Source of the DNA: a virus
IMG/VR virus record: IMGVR_UViG_3300009180_000069
Location: 1-46,404 of that record
DNA length: 46,404 nucleotides
Strand: one strand, 5' to 3'
This document shows positions 14,374 to 21,076 of the stretch, in pieces. Every line of letters begins with the position of its first letter. The stretch's first letter is position 1. The position numbers and the translations under genes were made by a program. The notes beneath the pieces are model-generated. The model was given only the letters and a program-made list of their open reading frames with translations. It was not told the origin of the DNA and searched no databases.

Positions 14374-15282
14374 ATGTCGCACTATAACCATAAAGATGCA
14401 GCAATAAGTAACATAACGCTTGCCCAAAGTACAGATGTATCATCTGAGTTGCTTGAGTTCATGCAAGCCATGTCTAAGAAGAACCCAACATTCAAGTATG
14501 GAGTAGCAGATGACTGTCGCAAAACTACACAGCGCAACGGTGATTACTTATACAAAGAAGTTTGGGTATACCGTGACACAGATGCGTATGCTATGGGTCG
14601 CATCGGGTTCTGCACACCTAACCCATCAGGCAACTCCGATGGTGTCGAGGTGTATACGGTATATAGCCGAGCCATACGCAATGATCGGTTCAATGAAGAT
14701 AGGTGGGCGTACAACGCTGTCACTACGGGAAACTTGAACAAGGCAATCAAGAACGCATCGACATACTTGCGGGTGTACAAGCCTGCCGAATGCGCTGAAG
14801 CAACTAAGGGTAAGTTTGCTGAGCACTACAAGGAAGCCATATATGCGGCGGCAAGAGAGCAAAATGACATCAACCGACAGATACGGTGGGATCACAACAC
14901 CGCGATCACTAACGAGTTAGTACGTGCTATCAAAGACGGATATACGGTGATGAACTCAGAAGTGTCAGAAGTACTTACCAAGTTGATTTTGGCAGACAAC
15001 GAGATGACTAGGCAAGCTGCCCGTAAGCTACAGGCGTATCACGTGCGTGTGTATGAGGAACGAGGTGTACAAATGGCAAGTGTCTTGAACGTGATCGAGA
15101 TCGAGGGCAGCAAAGATGGTGTTGCAGGGGAACATATATCAATGCGTGTAAATGATTTACCGGAAGATATTGCGGGTAAGATTGCCGTGTTGTCTATGGT
15201 TGACTCAGCACATTATGTTGATGGTGTTGGCTTACGTGCGCCCGATGGTACGTACTGGGTGGCACGAGATGATACGCTATGA
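14374..15282 (+). CDS. Unknown early protein, 302 aa, C-terminal module shared with next gene
   Basis: A 302-residue protein. An in-frame start at 14350 exists, but AAGGAG lies just before ATG 14374, so I chose the latter. The N-terminal part is mixed alpha/beta (KEVWVYRDTDAYAMGRIGF), the middle helical. The C-terminal 45 residues (LPEDIAGKIAVLSMVD, then VDGVGL and GTYWVARDD) closely resemble the C-terminus of the next protein, so the two share a duplicated module. The stop overlaps the next start as ATGA. No catalytic motif or known family recognised. Confidence 0.75.
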   Translation: MSHYNHKDAAISNITLAQSTDVSSELLEFMQAMSKKNPTFKYGVADDCRKTTQRNGDYLYKEVWVYRDTDAYAMGRIGFCTPNPSGNSDGVEVYTVYSRAIRNDRFNEDRWAYNAVTTGNLNKAIKNASTYLRVYKPAECAEATKGKFAEHYKEAIYAAAREQNDINRQIRWDHNTAITNELVRAIKDGYTVMNSEVSEVLTKLILADNEMTRQAARKLQAYHVRVYEERGVQMASVLNVIEIEGSKDGVAGEHISMRVNDLPEDIAGKIAVLSMVDSAHYVDGVGLRAPDGTYWVARDDTL

Positions 15283-15689
15283 GAGCCTATGATCCGATCT
15301 ACCGTCTGCTAGACGAAGAAGCTAAGACTGTCGTGGTTGCGACAGACCTCAGTCGATTACTTGACACAACCCGCCCCTTTGCAGGAGGTAATGTATTCAA
15401 GAGAGCCTCACAGCATACATTTATACGTATGTTGACAGGTGATCACGAGGACAACGTATACCGAGTAGAGATAGCCATCGGTTTTGTTAGGGTACTCTGT
15501 CTTGGTATGGAAAGAGTTGACGCTTGCGGTCAAGGGGTATATCATAATTTAGACGAGATACCGGAGTGGATGCAAGAACAGGTTGCGAAGCTCAGTATGT
15601 TAAGTGGAGTACCGCCCACAGAAAATGTTGTGGGTGTAGGCAGACGGATTACCGAGAATACGTATTGGGTTTACAAGCCCCATTCGTAG
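15279..15689 (+). CDS. Unknown early protein, 136 aa, paralogous C-terminus
   Basis: A 136-residue protein coupled by ATGA to the previous gene. Its C-terminal module IPEWMQEQVAKLSMLSG, then VVGVG and NTYWVYKP aligns with that of its neighbour (LPEDIAGKIAVLSMVD, VDGVGL, GTYWV). The N-terminal part is different and shorter. So it looks like a partial duplicate, or a stand-alone copy of a domain shared by both. Function unknown. Confidence 0.72.
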   Translation: MRAYDPIYRLLDEEAKTVVVATDLSRLLDTTRPFAGGNVFKRASQHTFIRMLTGDHEDNVYRVEIAIGFVRVLCLGMERVDACGQGVYHNLDEIPEWMQEQVAKLSMLSGVPPTENVVGVGRRITENTYWVYKPHS

Positions 15690-15714
15690 GATTTGTTATC
15701 TGCGTAACACAACT

Positions 15715-15732
15715 TCCTGACCACGGTCAGGA
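15715..15732. promoter_or_regulatory. Palindrome copy 10 (TCCTGACCACGGTCAGGA)
   Basis: Copy 10, in the 67-base gap before the HTH gene, ending 24 bases before ATG 15757. If that HTH protein binds the palindrome, this copy would give autoregulation. Confidence 0.87.
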
Positions 15733-15756
15733 TGCAAATTAACTAGGAGAACTACT

Positions 15757-16092
15757 ATGGTCAAGCCATACAAAACTAAAGCTGAACGAGCAGTAACAAT
15801 GCTATTACGAGGTGCCTCAACTGCCTCAATCGTTAAGGCACTCAATGTAAGTCCTCAGTACGTGTACAACATCCGATCACGTGTCAACAAGCAAAACAAA
15901 AATCGGGAAACTGTCACAAATTCCGAGCCACAACAATTAGAACTAGAGCTTACGCCCGCACAAACGCAGGCAATAGGGATGCTTAACGCAGCCCGAGAAC
16001 TTAACGAAAAACATCAAACCATTCAAGGTGAGTACGGTAAGCACCAAGAGATGTCCGTATGGCAACGCATCAAAGCTGCCGTAGGGTTCTGA
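15757..16092 (+). CDS. Putative helix-turn-helix DNA-binding protein
   Basis: A 111-residue basic protein. Residues 9-43 (AERAVTMLLRGASTASIVKA, LNVSPQYVYNIRSRV) read as a helix-turn-helix: an approach helix, then a recognition helix with SPQYVYNIRSR. This resembles resolvase-type or DNA-binding early phage proteins. A polar linker (45-65) and a helical C-terminus follow (ELNEKHQTIQGEYGKHQEMS), perhaps for dimerisation. It has its own palindrome (copy 10) upstream, so it is the best local candidate for the protein that reads the palindromes, but that is inference. The next gene starts one base after its stop. Confidence 0.72.
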   Translation: MVKPYKTKAERAVTMLLRGASTASIVKALNVSPQYVYNIRSRVNKQNKNRETVTNSEPQQLELELTPAQTQAIGMLNAARELNEKHQTIQGEYGKHQEMSVWQRIKAAVGF

Positions 16093-16093
16093 C

Positions 16094-16402
16094 ATGGCTG
16101 CGACACCTGAGAAAAAGGTTAAAGCAGCGGTAGTCAAACAACTCAAGGAACTAGGTGCGTACTACTTCTATCCCGTCACAGGCGGGTATGGGGCATCAGG
16201 CGTACCTGATATCGTGGGTTGCTACCAAGGCTACTTCTTTGCCATTGAATGTAAGGCAGGTAAAAACACGCCCACACCATTGCAATTACGAAATATCAGA
16301 GCTATCACGGATGCGGGCGGCATCGTAACAGTCGTAAATGAAACTAACTTAAACGAAGTAACCCAACTCCTGACTGCGGTCAGGATAACAACTAAGGAGT
16401 AA
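16094..16402 (+). CDS. VRR-NUC nuclease
   Basis: A 102-residue stand-alone VRR-NUC domain, a member of the PD-(D/E)XK superfamily. The active site reads GVPDIVG (Asp39), then FFAIECKAG (Glu52, Lys54), then the typical TPLQ (Gln64) helix. Such small nucleases act on branched or damaged DNA in phages, for example resolving junctions before packaging or degrading host DNA. It follows the HTH gene by one base. The last codons (LLTAVRITTKE) are made of palindrome copy 11, so coding and control DNA overlap here. Confidence 0.88.
   Translation: MAATPEKKVKAAVVKQLKELGAYYFYPVTGGYGASGVPDIVGCYQGYFFAIECKAGKNTPTPLQLRNIRAITDAGGIVTVVNETNLNEVTQLLTAVRITTKE
16368..16385. promoter_or_regulatory. Palindrome copy 11 (TCCTGAC-TGCG-GTCAGGA)
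   Basis: Copy 11 lies inside the 3' end of the VRR-NUC gene and ends 21 bases before ATG 16407. It is the rightmost copy in the window. Confidence 0.86.
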
Positions 16403-16406
16403 TACC

Positions 16407-16790
16407 ATGAGCAACACTATCCAAGCAGTCGGCGTTAAAGCAGCAGTCCTGAACAAAGCAGTAGCTATGTTGTCGGCATTGAAAGTTGACTTCATTATCA
16501 AGACCGAAGATGGTGAGTATATCAAGATGGGTAACCTTGAGATTCAAGAACCCAAGACACGTGCAACTAAGCGCAAGTCAGAAGTGCCATACGGTACGTA
16601 CAAGAATTATATCGAGTCGTTTGGCTTTGCCGCAATGCAAGTAGGTGATGTACTTGTCGTGCCGAAAGGTACGTTTGATGCGGAAACCGTTCGTGGCTCT
16701 TTGAGTTCACGTGCGTGTAAGTTGTGGGGCAATGGCTCAACCACTACAGCTATTGTCGGTGACACAATCGAAATCTTGCGTGTTAACTAA
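16407..16790 (+). CDS. Unknown early protein, 127 aa
   Basis: A 127-residue protein with a basic, Arg/Lys-rich hinge (TRATKRKSEVPYGTY) joining an N-terminal alpha/beta part to a C-terminal domain with MQVGDVLVVPKGTFDAETVRGSLSSRACKLWGNG. The C-terminal part, with its alternating strands and SSRACKLWG, could bind DNA, but I do not recognise the family. A strong ribosome site AAGGAG lies before ATG 16407 with palindrome copy 11 upstream. Confidence 0.72.
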   Translation: MSNTIQAVGVKAAVLNKAVAMLSALKVDFIIKTEDGEYIKMGNLEIQEPKTRATKRKSEVPYGTYKNYIESFGFAAMQVGDVLVVPKGTFDAETVRGSLSSRACKLWGNGSTTTAIVGDTIEILRVN

Positions 16791-16799
16791 GGAAACATC

Positions 16800-17078
16800 A
16801 TGGCAACTAAACTAAACACAACAGCAGACTTACGGGCATTTCTGTTAGAAGAAATGATTCAGACCGCTAACGGCTCACGAGAAGCAACAACTGCCAAGGC
16901 GGTATGTAACTACGCGCAACAGGTGTACAACACAATTAACTTGGAGATGCGCCATGCACAGGCTAAACACAAGTATGGATCAGAAAACCTTACCCCTGTC
17001 GCTCTTGACGGAAGCGGCGAACGACTCGATAAACCTGCTGACGTTCGACGAGTGGTCACGCGATCCAAGCAACTCTAA
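16800..17078 (+). CDS. Unknown small protein, 92 aa
   Basis: A 92-residue helical protein with the N-terminus MATKLNTTADLRAFLLEEMI, which resembles small early phage proteins of unknown role. AAGGAAACATC precedes the ATG. Its 3' end overlaps the next gene by 125 bases in another frame, an unusually long overlap. Because the next gene has a good internal ribosome site (GGAG), both may be real. Confidence 0.65.
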   Translation: MATKLNTTADLRAFLLEEMIQTANGSREATTAKAVCNYAQQVYNTINLEMRHAQAKHKYGSENLTPVALDGSGERLDKPADVRRVVTRSKQL

Positions 17079-17511
17079 GTTACCTGTTGTGCCGGAACGG
17101 GTCTACGCAGGGCGTGAGATAGGCATACGCCAACACTTGTATCGTGCGTGGGAACGTGAACAGATGTTCGTTCAGGGGGAAGCCCCTGTCGCCTGTTTCG
17201 GTTCGGTAGCTGTCAGAAGTAGCACAACCAAGTGGCACTACTCGATGAATGTACTTGAGCGGTTCATGCGTAAGCATAAGATATTTATATTTAAGCAAAG
17301 CCAAGTACAAGAACTGCGTGATTACGTTCATCGCAAACGCCGCAAGCCTTGGCATAACTTTAAGGAAGCACTAAAAGATGTCAAGGCAGGGTGGTTGTTA
17401 GGTTATCCCGTAGTGTGGGTGTACGGTAAGTGGTTAAGCGTTACACCTGAACGCTACAAGATGATGATGTGGTTACACACAGAGGAAGTACGACTGAGGA
17501 AATTACCATGA
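16954..17511 (+). CDS. Unknown protein, 185 aa
   Basis: A 185-residue basic protein, rich in Trp and Arg (HRKRRKPWHNFKEALKDV, YPVVWVYGKWLSV). The C-terminal half looks like a compact nucleic-acid-binding fold, but no family is recognised. The ATG at 16954 has TTGGAG 7 bases upstream and lies inside the previous gene. An in-frame ATG at 16975 would shorten the overlap. The stop overlaps the following start as ATGA. Confidence 0.65.
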   Translation: MHRLNTSMDQKTLPLSLLTEAANDSINLLTFDEWSRDPSNSKLPVVPERVYAGREIGIRQHLYRAWEREQMFVQGEAPVACFGSVAVRSSTTKWHYSMNVLERFMRKHKIFIFKQSQVQELRDYVHRKRRKPWHNFKEALKDVKAGWLLGYPVVWVYGKWLSVTPERYKMMMWLHTEEVRLRKLP

Positions 17512-17759
17512 ACAAGGAGAACAAGATGCAATGCAAGGTCAAGATCGGTTCAGCATATGAACCCAAGTGGTTTGAGAAGCGGCAGACAAGTGGTTGGTAC
17601 AGCGGTAAGAACCCGCCGCTTGACCATGATGCGATGCAGTTGCAGTCTGCGTTGCTAGGCACAGGTGTTGCACGTTACTGGAAAACCAAGGTGGCTATCT
17701 GCGTTGCGTGTGCAGTTGTCACGCTGTACATGGCGTGGTGCTATGGGGTGTTTACATGA
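17508..17759 (+). CDS. Small C-terminally anchored membrane protein, 83 aa
   Basis: An 83-residue protein with a polar N-terminus (SAYEPKWFEKRQTSGWYSGK) and one hydrophobic segment near the end (VAICVACAVVTLYMAWCYGV, about residues 61-80). It is therefore probably a tail-anchored inner-membrane protein. I chose ATG 17508 because it overlaps the upstream stop (ATGA) and follows GAGGAAATTACC; an ATG at 17526 after AAGGAG is also possible. Function unknown. Confidence 0.65.
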   Translation: MNKENKMQCKVKIGSAYEPKWFEKRQTSGWYSGKNPPLDHDAMQLQSALLGTGVARYWKTKVAICVACAVVTLYMAWCYGVFT

Positions 17760-18343
17760 GCAACTCAGTAATACAAAGATTGGCTGACCTAGAAAGAATT
17801 GCGTTACAAGCGGGGTTTACAAGAGCCGATTTTAATACCGCAACTTTGTTTCGCGTGATTGAAAAGTTTGATGAACTAACCCGCATTGACCAGCGCATGA
17901 AACTGGAAGCATGGCATAAAGAAGAACTCAAAGAAAACCGTAAACACTTAACAACAATTCGTGATGCAAGGAGCAACAAAATGAATGAATTTAAAATGTC
18001 GTTGTTGGATTATTACGCAGGTCTTGCTATGCAAGGGATGTTAGCTAACCCTGAATTAAAAGACCAAATACTAAACCAAGGGCAGTCGTGGGTTGAAGAG
18101 TCTGCGTGGAAAGTTGCACAAGCCATGATTAAAGCTAAAGAAACTGTACAGCCCTTACGTCATATGCCCCTTAAAGAATTTAAAGAGCTTTCAAATAGAA
18201 CACGCAATGCGCTCTTATCAGAAGCGATTGAAACGTATGGGCAGTTAGTCGATACACCTGCGTTGTTGCTAACAAAAATAGTAAATCTAGGCAAGGTTGG
18301 GCAAGCTGAGATTGCTAAGTTACTTGAGCGTGGCGAAGGATGA
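17756..18343 (+). CDS. Unknown helical protein, 195 aa
   Basis: A 195-residue soluble, charged, nearly all-helical protein coupled by ATGA to the membrane protein gene. No cysteines are clustered and no motif is recognised. The start MSNSVIQRLADLERIALQAG is a typical phage helical N-terminus. It closes this gene cluster: a weak hairpin and U-run follow at 18345. Base composition turns more AT-rich here than in the preceding genes, which may mark a different acquisition. Function unknown. Confidence 0.68.
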   Translation: MSNSVIQRLADLERIALQAGFTRADFNTATLFRVIEKFDELTRIDQRMKLEAWHKEELKENRKHLTTIRDARSNKMNEFKMSLLDYYAGLAMQGMLANPELKDQILNQGQSWVEESAWKVAQAMIKAKETVQPLRHMPLKEFKELSNRTRNALLSEAIETYGQLVDTPALLLTKIVNLGKVGQAEIAKLLERGEG

Positions 18344-18344
18344 A

Positions 18345-18376
18345 CACATCAAGCGAACTGATGTGGGGTGTTTTTT
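18345..18376 (+). terminator. Weak intrinsic terminator
   Basis: CACATCA (18345-18351), loop AGCGAAC, TGATGTG (18359-18365), then GGGTG and six T. A 7-bp stem with a modest U-run separated by five bases suggests partial termination. Confidence 0.45.
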
Positions 18377-18416
18377 ATTTTTATCTTGTGGTCTGTTTGA
18401 TTTTATGGGTGATGCT

Positions 18417-18725
18417 ATGAACGAACGAATAAAAGAGTTGGCTGAACAAGCGGGGCTAGAAGAGCTTGGCGATGGGGATTGGTGTTCGTTAAATCACCCT
18501 GATGTAAGAGCTGAACACCTTGAACGCTTTGCCGAACTTGTATTGCAAAACTACATCAGTCAGATAATGACCACTGAAGAACGTGAGGAAAACATACGGG
18601 CAGATGAGCGTGAGGCTAATGCAAAGTTTCTCGATGACTTTTCTAAGACTCAAATGGTTCCTGTAAAGGACACATGGCGCATGGGCGTGATGGCAGCGGC
18701 TAATGCCGTAAGGGATAAAAAATGA
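18417..18725 (+). CDS. Small conserved phage protein, 102 aa
   Basis: A 102-residue protein beginning MNERIKELAEQAGLEELGDG. This N-terminus, with a later EHLERFAELVLQN, is common to many unrelated phages as a small protein of unknown role. Upstream in-frame starts at 18297 and 18405 exist. ATG 18417 gives the familiar N-terminus, and the longer form would overlap the previous gene and read through a hairpin. The stop overlaps the next start (ATGA). Confidence 0.65.
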   Translation: MNERIKELAEQAGLEELGDGDWCSLNHPDVRAEHLERFAELVLQNYISQIMTTEEREENIRADEREANAKFLDDFSKTQMVPVKDTWRMGVMAAANAVRDKK

Positions 18726-18955
18726 ACAAAATTATTATGTTGTGTGTCTTGTTGGCAATTACGGGCTGTATGCCTAGCGCCAGTCAACTAGATTTTTCTG
18801 TGTTGCCTGATGGGTTAAAAGACTGTACGTTTTTTTATCTTCGTGATGGTAGCGGCACTAACATTACAGTTGCACGATGCCCTAACAGCGCAACTTCCGT
18901 TGTGAGTGGTGGCAAGAGTAAGCGCACATCAATTGCGGTCGAGGAATCAAAATGA
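18722..18955 (+). CDS. Putative small lipoprotein
   Basis: A 77-residue protein with a short signal peptide: MNKIIMLCVLLAITGC, ending in a lipobox-like ITGC (Cys16). The mature part is polar with Cys pairs (DCTFFYLRDG, VARCPNS). So it is probably a lipid-anchored envelope protein, in size like phage Rz1-type or exclusion lipoproteins, though no spanin partner is seen next to it. Coupled to both neighbours by ATGA overlaps. Confidence 0.7.
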   Translation: MNKIIMLCVLLAITGCMPSASQLDFSVLPDGLKDCTFFYLRDGSGTNITVARCPNSATSVVSGGKSKRTSIAVEESK

Positions 18956-19305
18956 GCCGTGAAATTATGCAGCAAGCGTTGGATGCTTTTGAAGACTTAA
19001 AAGCATTTGCAACAGACAATGGCGCTATGCCTGAAAATTGGGATGCCTACTACCCCAAACAATACGATGCTTTAGAAGTCCTACGCCGAGCACTTGCATT
19101 GCCTGAACAAGTAATCACACCAATATCACCCGATCAATACGAGCGGCTTTGCGGCACATGCGGTGCTTGTTTGGGTAAGCCGTGGGTCGGGCTGACTCAT
19201 GAAGAGGCTCAAGAGATTGCTCAAATGCTAGTAGATGACGTTGCTTATTGCAGTACGCATTACGCCATAGCCATTGAAGCAGCATTAAAGGAGAAGAACA
19301 CATGA
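18952..19305 (+). CDS. Unknown small protein with GKPWVGLTHEEA motif, 117 aa
   Basis: A 117-residue protein with a Cys cluster (CGTCGACLG) followed by KPWVGLTHEEAQEIA and a C-terminal ALKEKNT. The WVGLT-EE word and the LKEKNT tail recur in the 106-aa protein at 19771, so both share a short module found in many phage accessory proteins. Coupled by ATGA overlaps on both sides. Function unknown. Confidence 0.65.
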   Translation: MSREIMQQALDAFEDLKAFATDNGAMPENWDAYYPKQYDALEVLRRALALPEQVITPISPDQYERLCGTCGACLGKPWVGLTHEEAQEIAQMLVDDVAYCSTHYAIAIEAALKEKNT

Positions 19306-19586
19306 GCTTTAAAGAACTCGAACAAAAGCACAACCTAGTCAACATGGTGATACTAGCTTGCTGCAAGCACCCTACTGATGCTGACATCAACCCGTTGCTT
19401 GAAGAACGACTTGAACGTTTTTACGAAGACGCCGTTATTGAAGGCATGGCAAAGCAGATGCACTCAAGCGTTGATCGTGCGGTCAATATGATGGGTAAAG
19501 AATGTGATGTGCATGAGTGCCGCAGAAAAGTACGAGAGGCAGATGATGACTCTAGCCTAGCGGGTGCAATTATTTACAGGAGATGA
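19302..19586 (+). CDS. Unknown small protein, 94 aa
   Basis: A 94-residue helical, acidic protein with several Cys and His residues (ACCKH, CDVHECRRK) that might bind metal but do not match a known finger. It follows the previous gene through an ATGA overlap. No family recognised. Confidence 0.62.
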   Translation: MSFKELEQKHNLVNMVILACCKHPTDADINPLLEERLERFYEDAVIEGMAKQMHSSVDRAVNMMGKECDVHECRRKVREADDDSSLAGAIIYRR

Positions 19587-19589
19587 AGC

Positions 19590-19784
19590 ATGAAGTATGA
19601 ACAAGCCAAGCCGTTGATTGAAAAGTTAAAGGTTATTGCAGTGTTGTATTACGCATCGTCAATGCTGCCCATGAAGATATACGAAGCACTTGATGAGTAC
19701 TTGCCCGACATGGATGAAGGTTGCCGTGAGCGTGGGTGCATTGCTGTAGATAATTTTAAGGAAAAGAACCATGGGTCTGTTTAA
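19590..19784 (+). CDS. Unknown small protein, 64 aa
   Basis: A 64-residue protein, mainly one amphipathic helix (MKYEQAKPLIEKLKVIAVLY) and an acidic Cys-containing tail. A ribosome site AGGAGATGAAGC precedes the ATG. Its end overlaps the next gene by 14 bases. No family recognised. Confidence 0.6.
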   Translation: MKYEQAKPLIEKLKVIAVLYYASSMLPMKIYEALDEYLPDMDEGCRERGCIAVDNFKEKNHGSV

Positions 19785-20091
19785 ATCAGGTAAGTCAAAG
19801 GCAGATGATCTGCTATCAATTTTAATACCATCACTTCAATGGCAGATGCAGGAAGAACTCAAAAAACGCCTAGTGGCGCAGATGGAAGATGTTGTGCGTG
19901 AGGCGGCAAACCAAGTGATTGGTTATGGCTATGACGAAGCAATCAAAGAATTAACCGTACAGGTTCGTGCGCCTAAACGCCAGTGGGTCGGGCTGACGGA
20001 TGAAGAGATCAAGAACATACTTGATTGTGGGCGTGGCGGGTTGGTTGATATTAAAAAAGCAGAGCAAATACTCAAGGAGAAGAACACATGA
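19771..20091 (+). CDS. Unknown protein, 106 aa, with WVGLTDEE module
   Basis: A 106-residue protein with a helical N-terminus (LIPSLQWQMQEELKKRLVAQ) and a C-terminal module RQWVGLTDEEIKNIL ending ILKEKNT. That module matches the one in the 117-aa protein at 18952. The ribosome site AAGGAAAAGAACC lies in the previous gene. Coupled by ATGA to the 52-aa gene. Function unknown. Confidence 0.65.
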   Translation: MGLFKSGKSKADDLLSILIPSLQWQMQEELKKRLVAQMEDVVREAANQVIGYGYDEAIKELTVQVRAPKRQWVGLTDEEIKNILDCGRGGLVDIKKAEQILKEKNT

Positions 20092-20246
20092 CACGATTAC
20101 AGATAGCAGCGCAGATACTAGCAGGGATGTGTGCGGGTGATTGGAAATTTGAAATACCCGAAGGCAGTACATGGGATGACGTAGCTATAGCAAGAGCGAT
20201 AGAGTTAGCAGATAAACTGTATGAATACGAGGGTCAAAATGACTAA
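20088..20246 (+). CDS. 52-aa peptide
   Basis: A 52-codon frame starting in the previous stop (ATGA) with AAGGAGAAGAACAC as ribosome site. It begins MTRLQIAAQILAGMCAG and contains helices joined by EGSTWDDVAIARAIELADKL, a pattern I recall from short phage proteins. Its stop lies 4 bases past the next start codon. Real by coupling and ribosome site; function unknown. Confidence 0.62.
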   Translation: MTRLQIAAQILAGMCAGDWKFEIPEGSTWDDVAIARAIELADKLYEYEGQND

Positions 20247-20373
20247 TATGCCGCCACTACCAAGTGACATTCGTGAGTTGGTTTTGTTTATGGTGCAAGA
20301 CGTTCAAGAGAAACTGAACAAGATCGAAGAGATGTTGTGTCTAAGTGATGAGGAAGAAGAAAATGACGCCTGA
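20239..20373 (+). CDS. 44-aa peptide
   Basis: A 44-codon frame (MTNMPPLPSDIRELVLFMVQ, ending in Asp/Glu-rich sequence) that overlaps both neighbours by 8 and 11 bases. It is acidic and helical, with no family recognised. The GAGGGTCAAA ahead of the start is a fair ribosome site. Confidence 0.52.
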   Translation: MTNMPPLPSDIRELVLFMVQDVQEKLNKIEEMLCLSDEEEENDA

Positions 20374-20572
20374 AGACGAAGCCTTTGATGAAATAGAACG
20401 CGCCCAACATCAGCGGGTAGAAGATAACGTGCGCCGCGAGGCGCAGCAGAAAGCCTTTAACTTTGTGATGGACATGGGCAGCATTGACTTAGGCATGATG
20501 ACGTTACGCAAGGCGTATGAGATCGGCTATCGTGCGGGTGTGTACGCAGCGCAGAGGAAGAAAGATGAGTGA
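20363..20572 (+). CDS. Unknown small protein, 69 aa
   Basis: A 69-residue charged helical protein (MTPEDEAFDEIERAQHQRVE, then YEIGYRAGVYAAQRKKDE). The YEIGYRAGVYAA pattern is common at the C-terminus of small phage proteins. An in-frame start at 20345 exists; ATG 20363 has GAGGAAGAAGAAA just upstream and is preferred. Overlaps both neighbours. Function unknown. Confidence 0.62.
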   Translation: MTPEDEAFDEIERAQHQRVEDNVRREAQQKAFNFVMDMGSIDLGMMTLRKAYEIGYRAGVYAAQRKKDE

Positions 20573-20864
20573 AACAAAATTATCTGTAGGAAAGGCTTTA
20601 CAGAAGATTGGGCGTGGTACGGCGAGTGCAATATCAAGGATGACAGGCAGACCAATTAAATCTGTACTGTTAAGTATTCATACGTTGCATACGCAAAGCA
20701 AGATTCACGTTGGTGACTACGAAGTTAACAAGCGTGGTCAGGTAGCTAAGGTATGGGCGTGGGGCGATGGTGATGATGCACGAGAGCCAAACAATGTTAA
20801 ACACAAAGATGGTTTTATCCCCCGCCTTGATGAGGCAGCAGCATGGTTAAGGAATCCAATATGA
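20565..20864 (+). CDS. Putative winged-helix DNA-binding protein, 99 aa
   Basis: A 99-residue basic protein. Residues 8-55 (VGKALQKIGRGTASAISRMT, GRPIKSVLLSIHTLHTQSKI, then HVGDYEVNKRGQVAKVWAWG) follow the plan of a small winged helix: two helices, recognition helix, then a beta wing ending in the aromatic 'VWAWG.GDDA' seen in many phage HTH proteins. It may regulate accessory genes. ATG 20565 overlaps the previous stop by 8 bases; an in-frame earlier start at 20517 is less likely. Confidence 0.65.
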   Translation: MSETKLSVGKALQKIGRGTASAISRMTGRPIKSVLLSIHTLHTQSKIHVGDYEVNKRGQVAKVWAWGDGDDAREPNNVKHKDGFIPRLDEAAAWLRNPI

Positions 20865-21076
20865 TCAAAGCAAACGAACAACAGGTAGGCGGCGCACACT
20901 ACGCAGTCAAGGCTATACAGCCGTGGGACTACATCATTGCAAACAACCTTGGCTATCTTGAAGGTAACGTAGTAAAGTACGTATCCCGTTGGAAAGACAA
21001 GGGCGGCATAGAAGACTTGAAGAAAGCGCAGCATTACTTGCAGAAGTTAATCGAAGTCACGGAGAAATCAAAATGA
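20861..21076 (+). CDS. DUF3310-family protein
   Basis: A 71-residue protein with the pattern of DUF3310: GGAHYAVKAIQPWDYI, then LEGNVVKYVSRWKDKGGIEDLKKAQHYLQKLIE. The conserved HY, QPWDY, VKYV-RWKDK and DLKKA words are all present. Many phages encode it near nucleotide metabolism genes, sometimes annotated as a nucleotide kinase, but the activity is not established. ATG 20861 overlaps the previous stop as ATGA. Confidence 0.85.
   Translation: MIKANEQQVGGAHYAVKAIQPWDYIIANNLGYLEGNVVKYVSRWKDKGGIEDLKKAQHYLQKLIEVTEKSK

Noticed and set aside
7333-16385. The palindromes as intrinsic terminators
   Set aside because: No U-run follows any copy, and genes downstream are clearly in the same direction with short gaps; the stem is only 6-7 bp.
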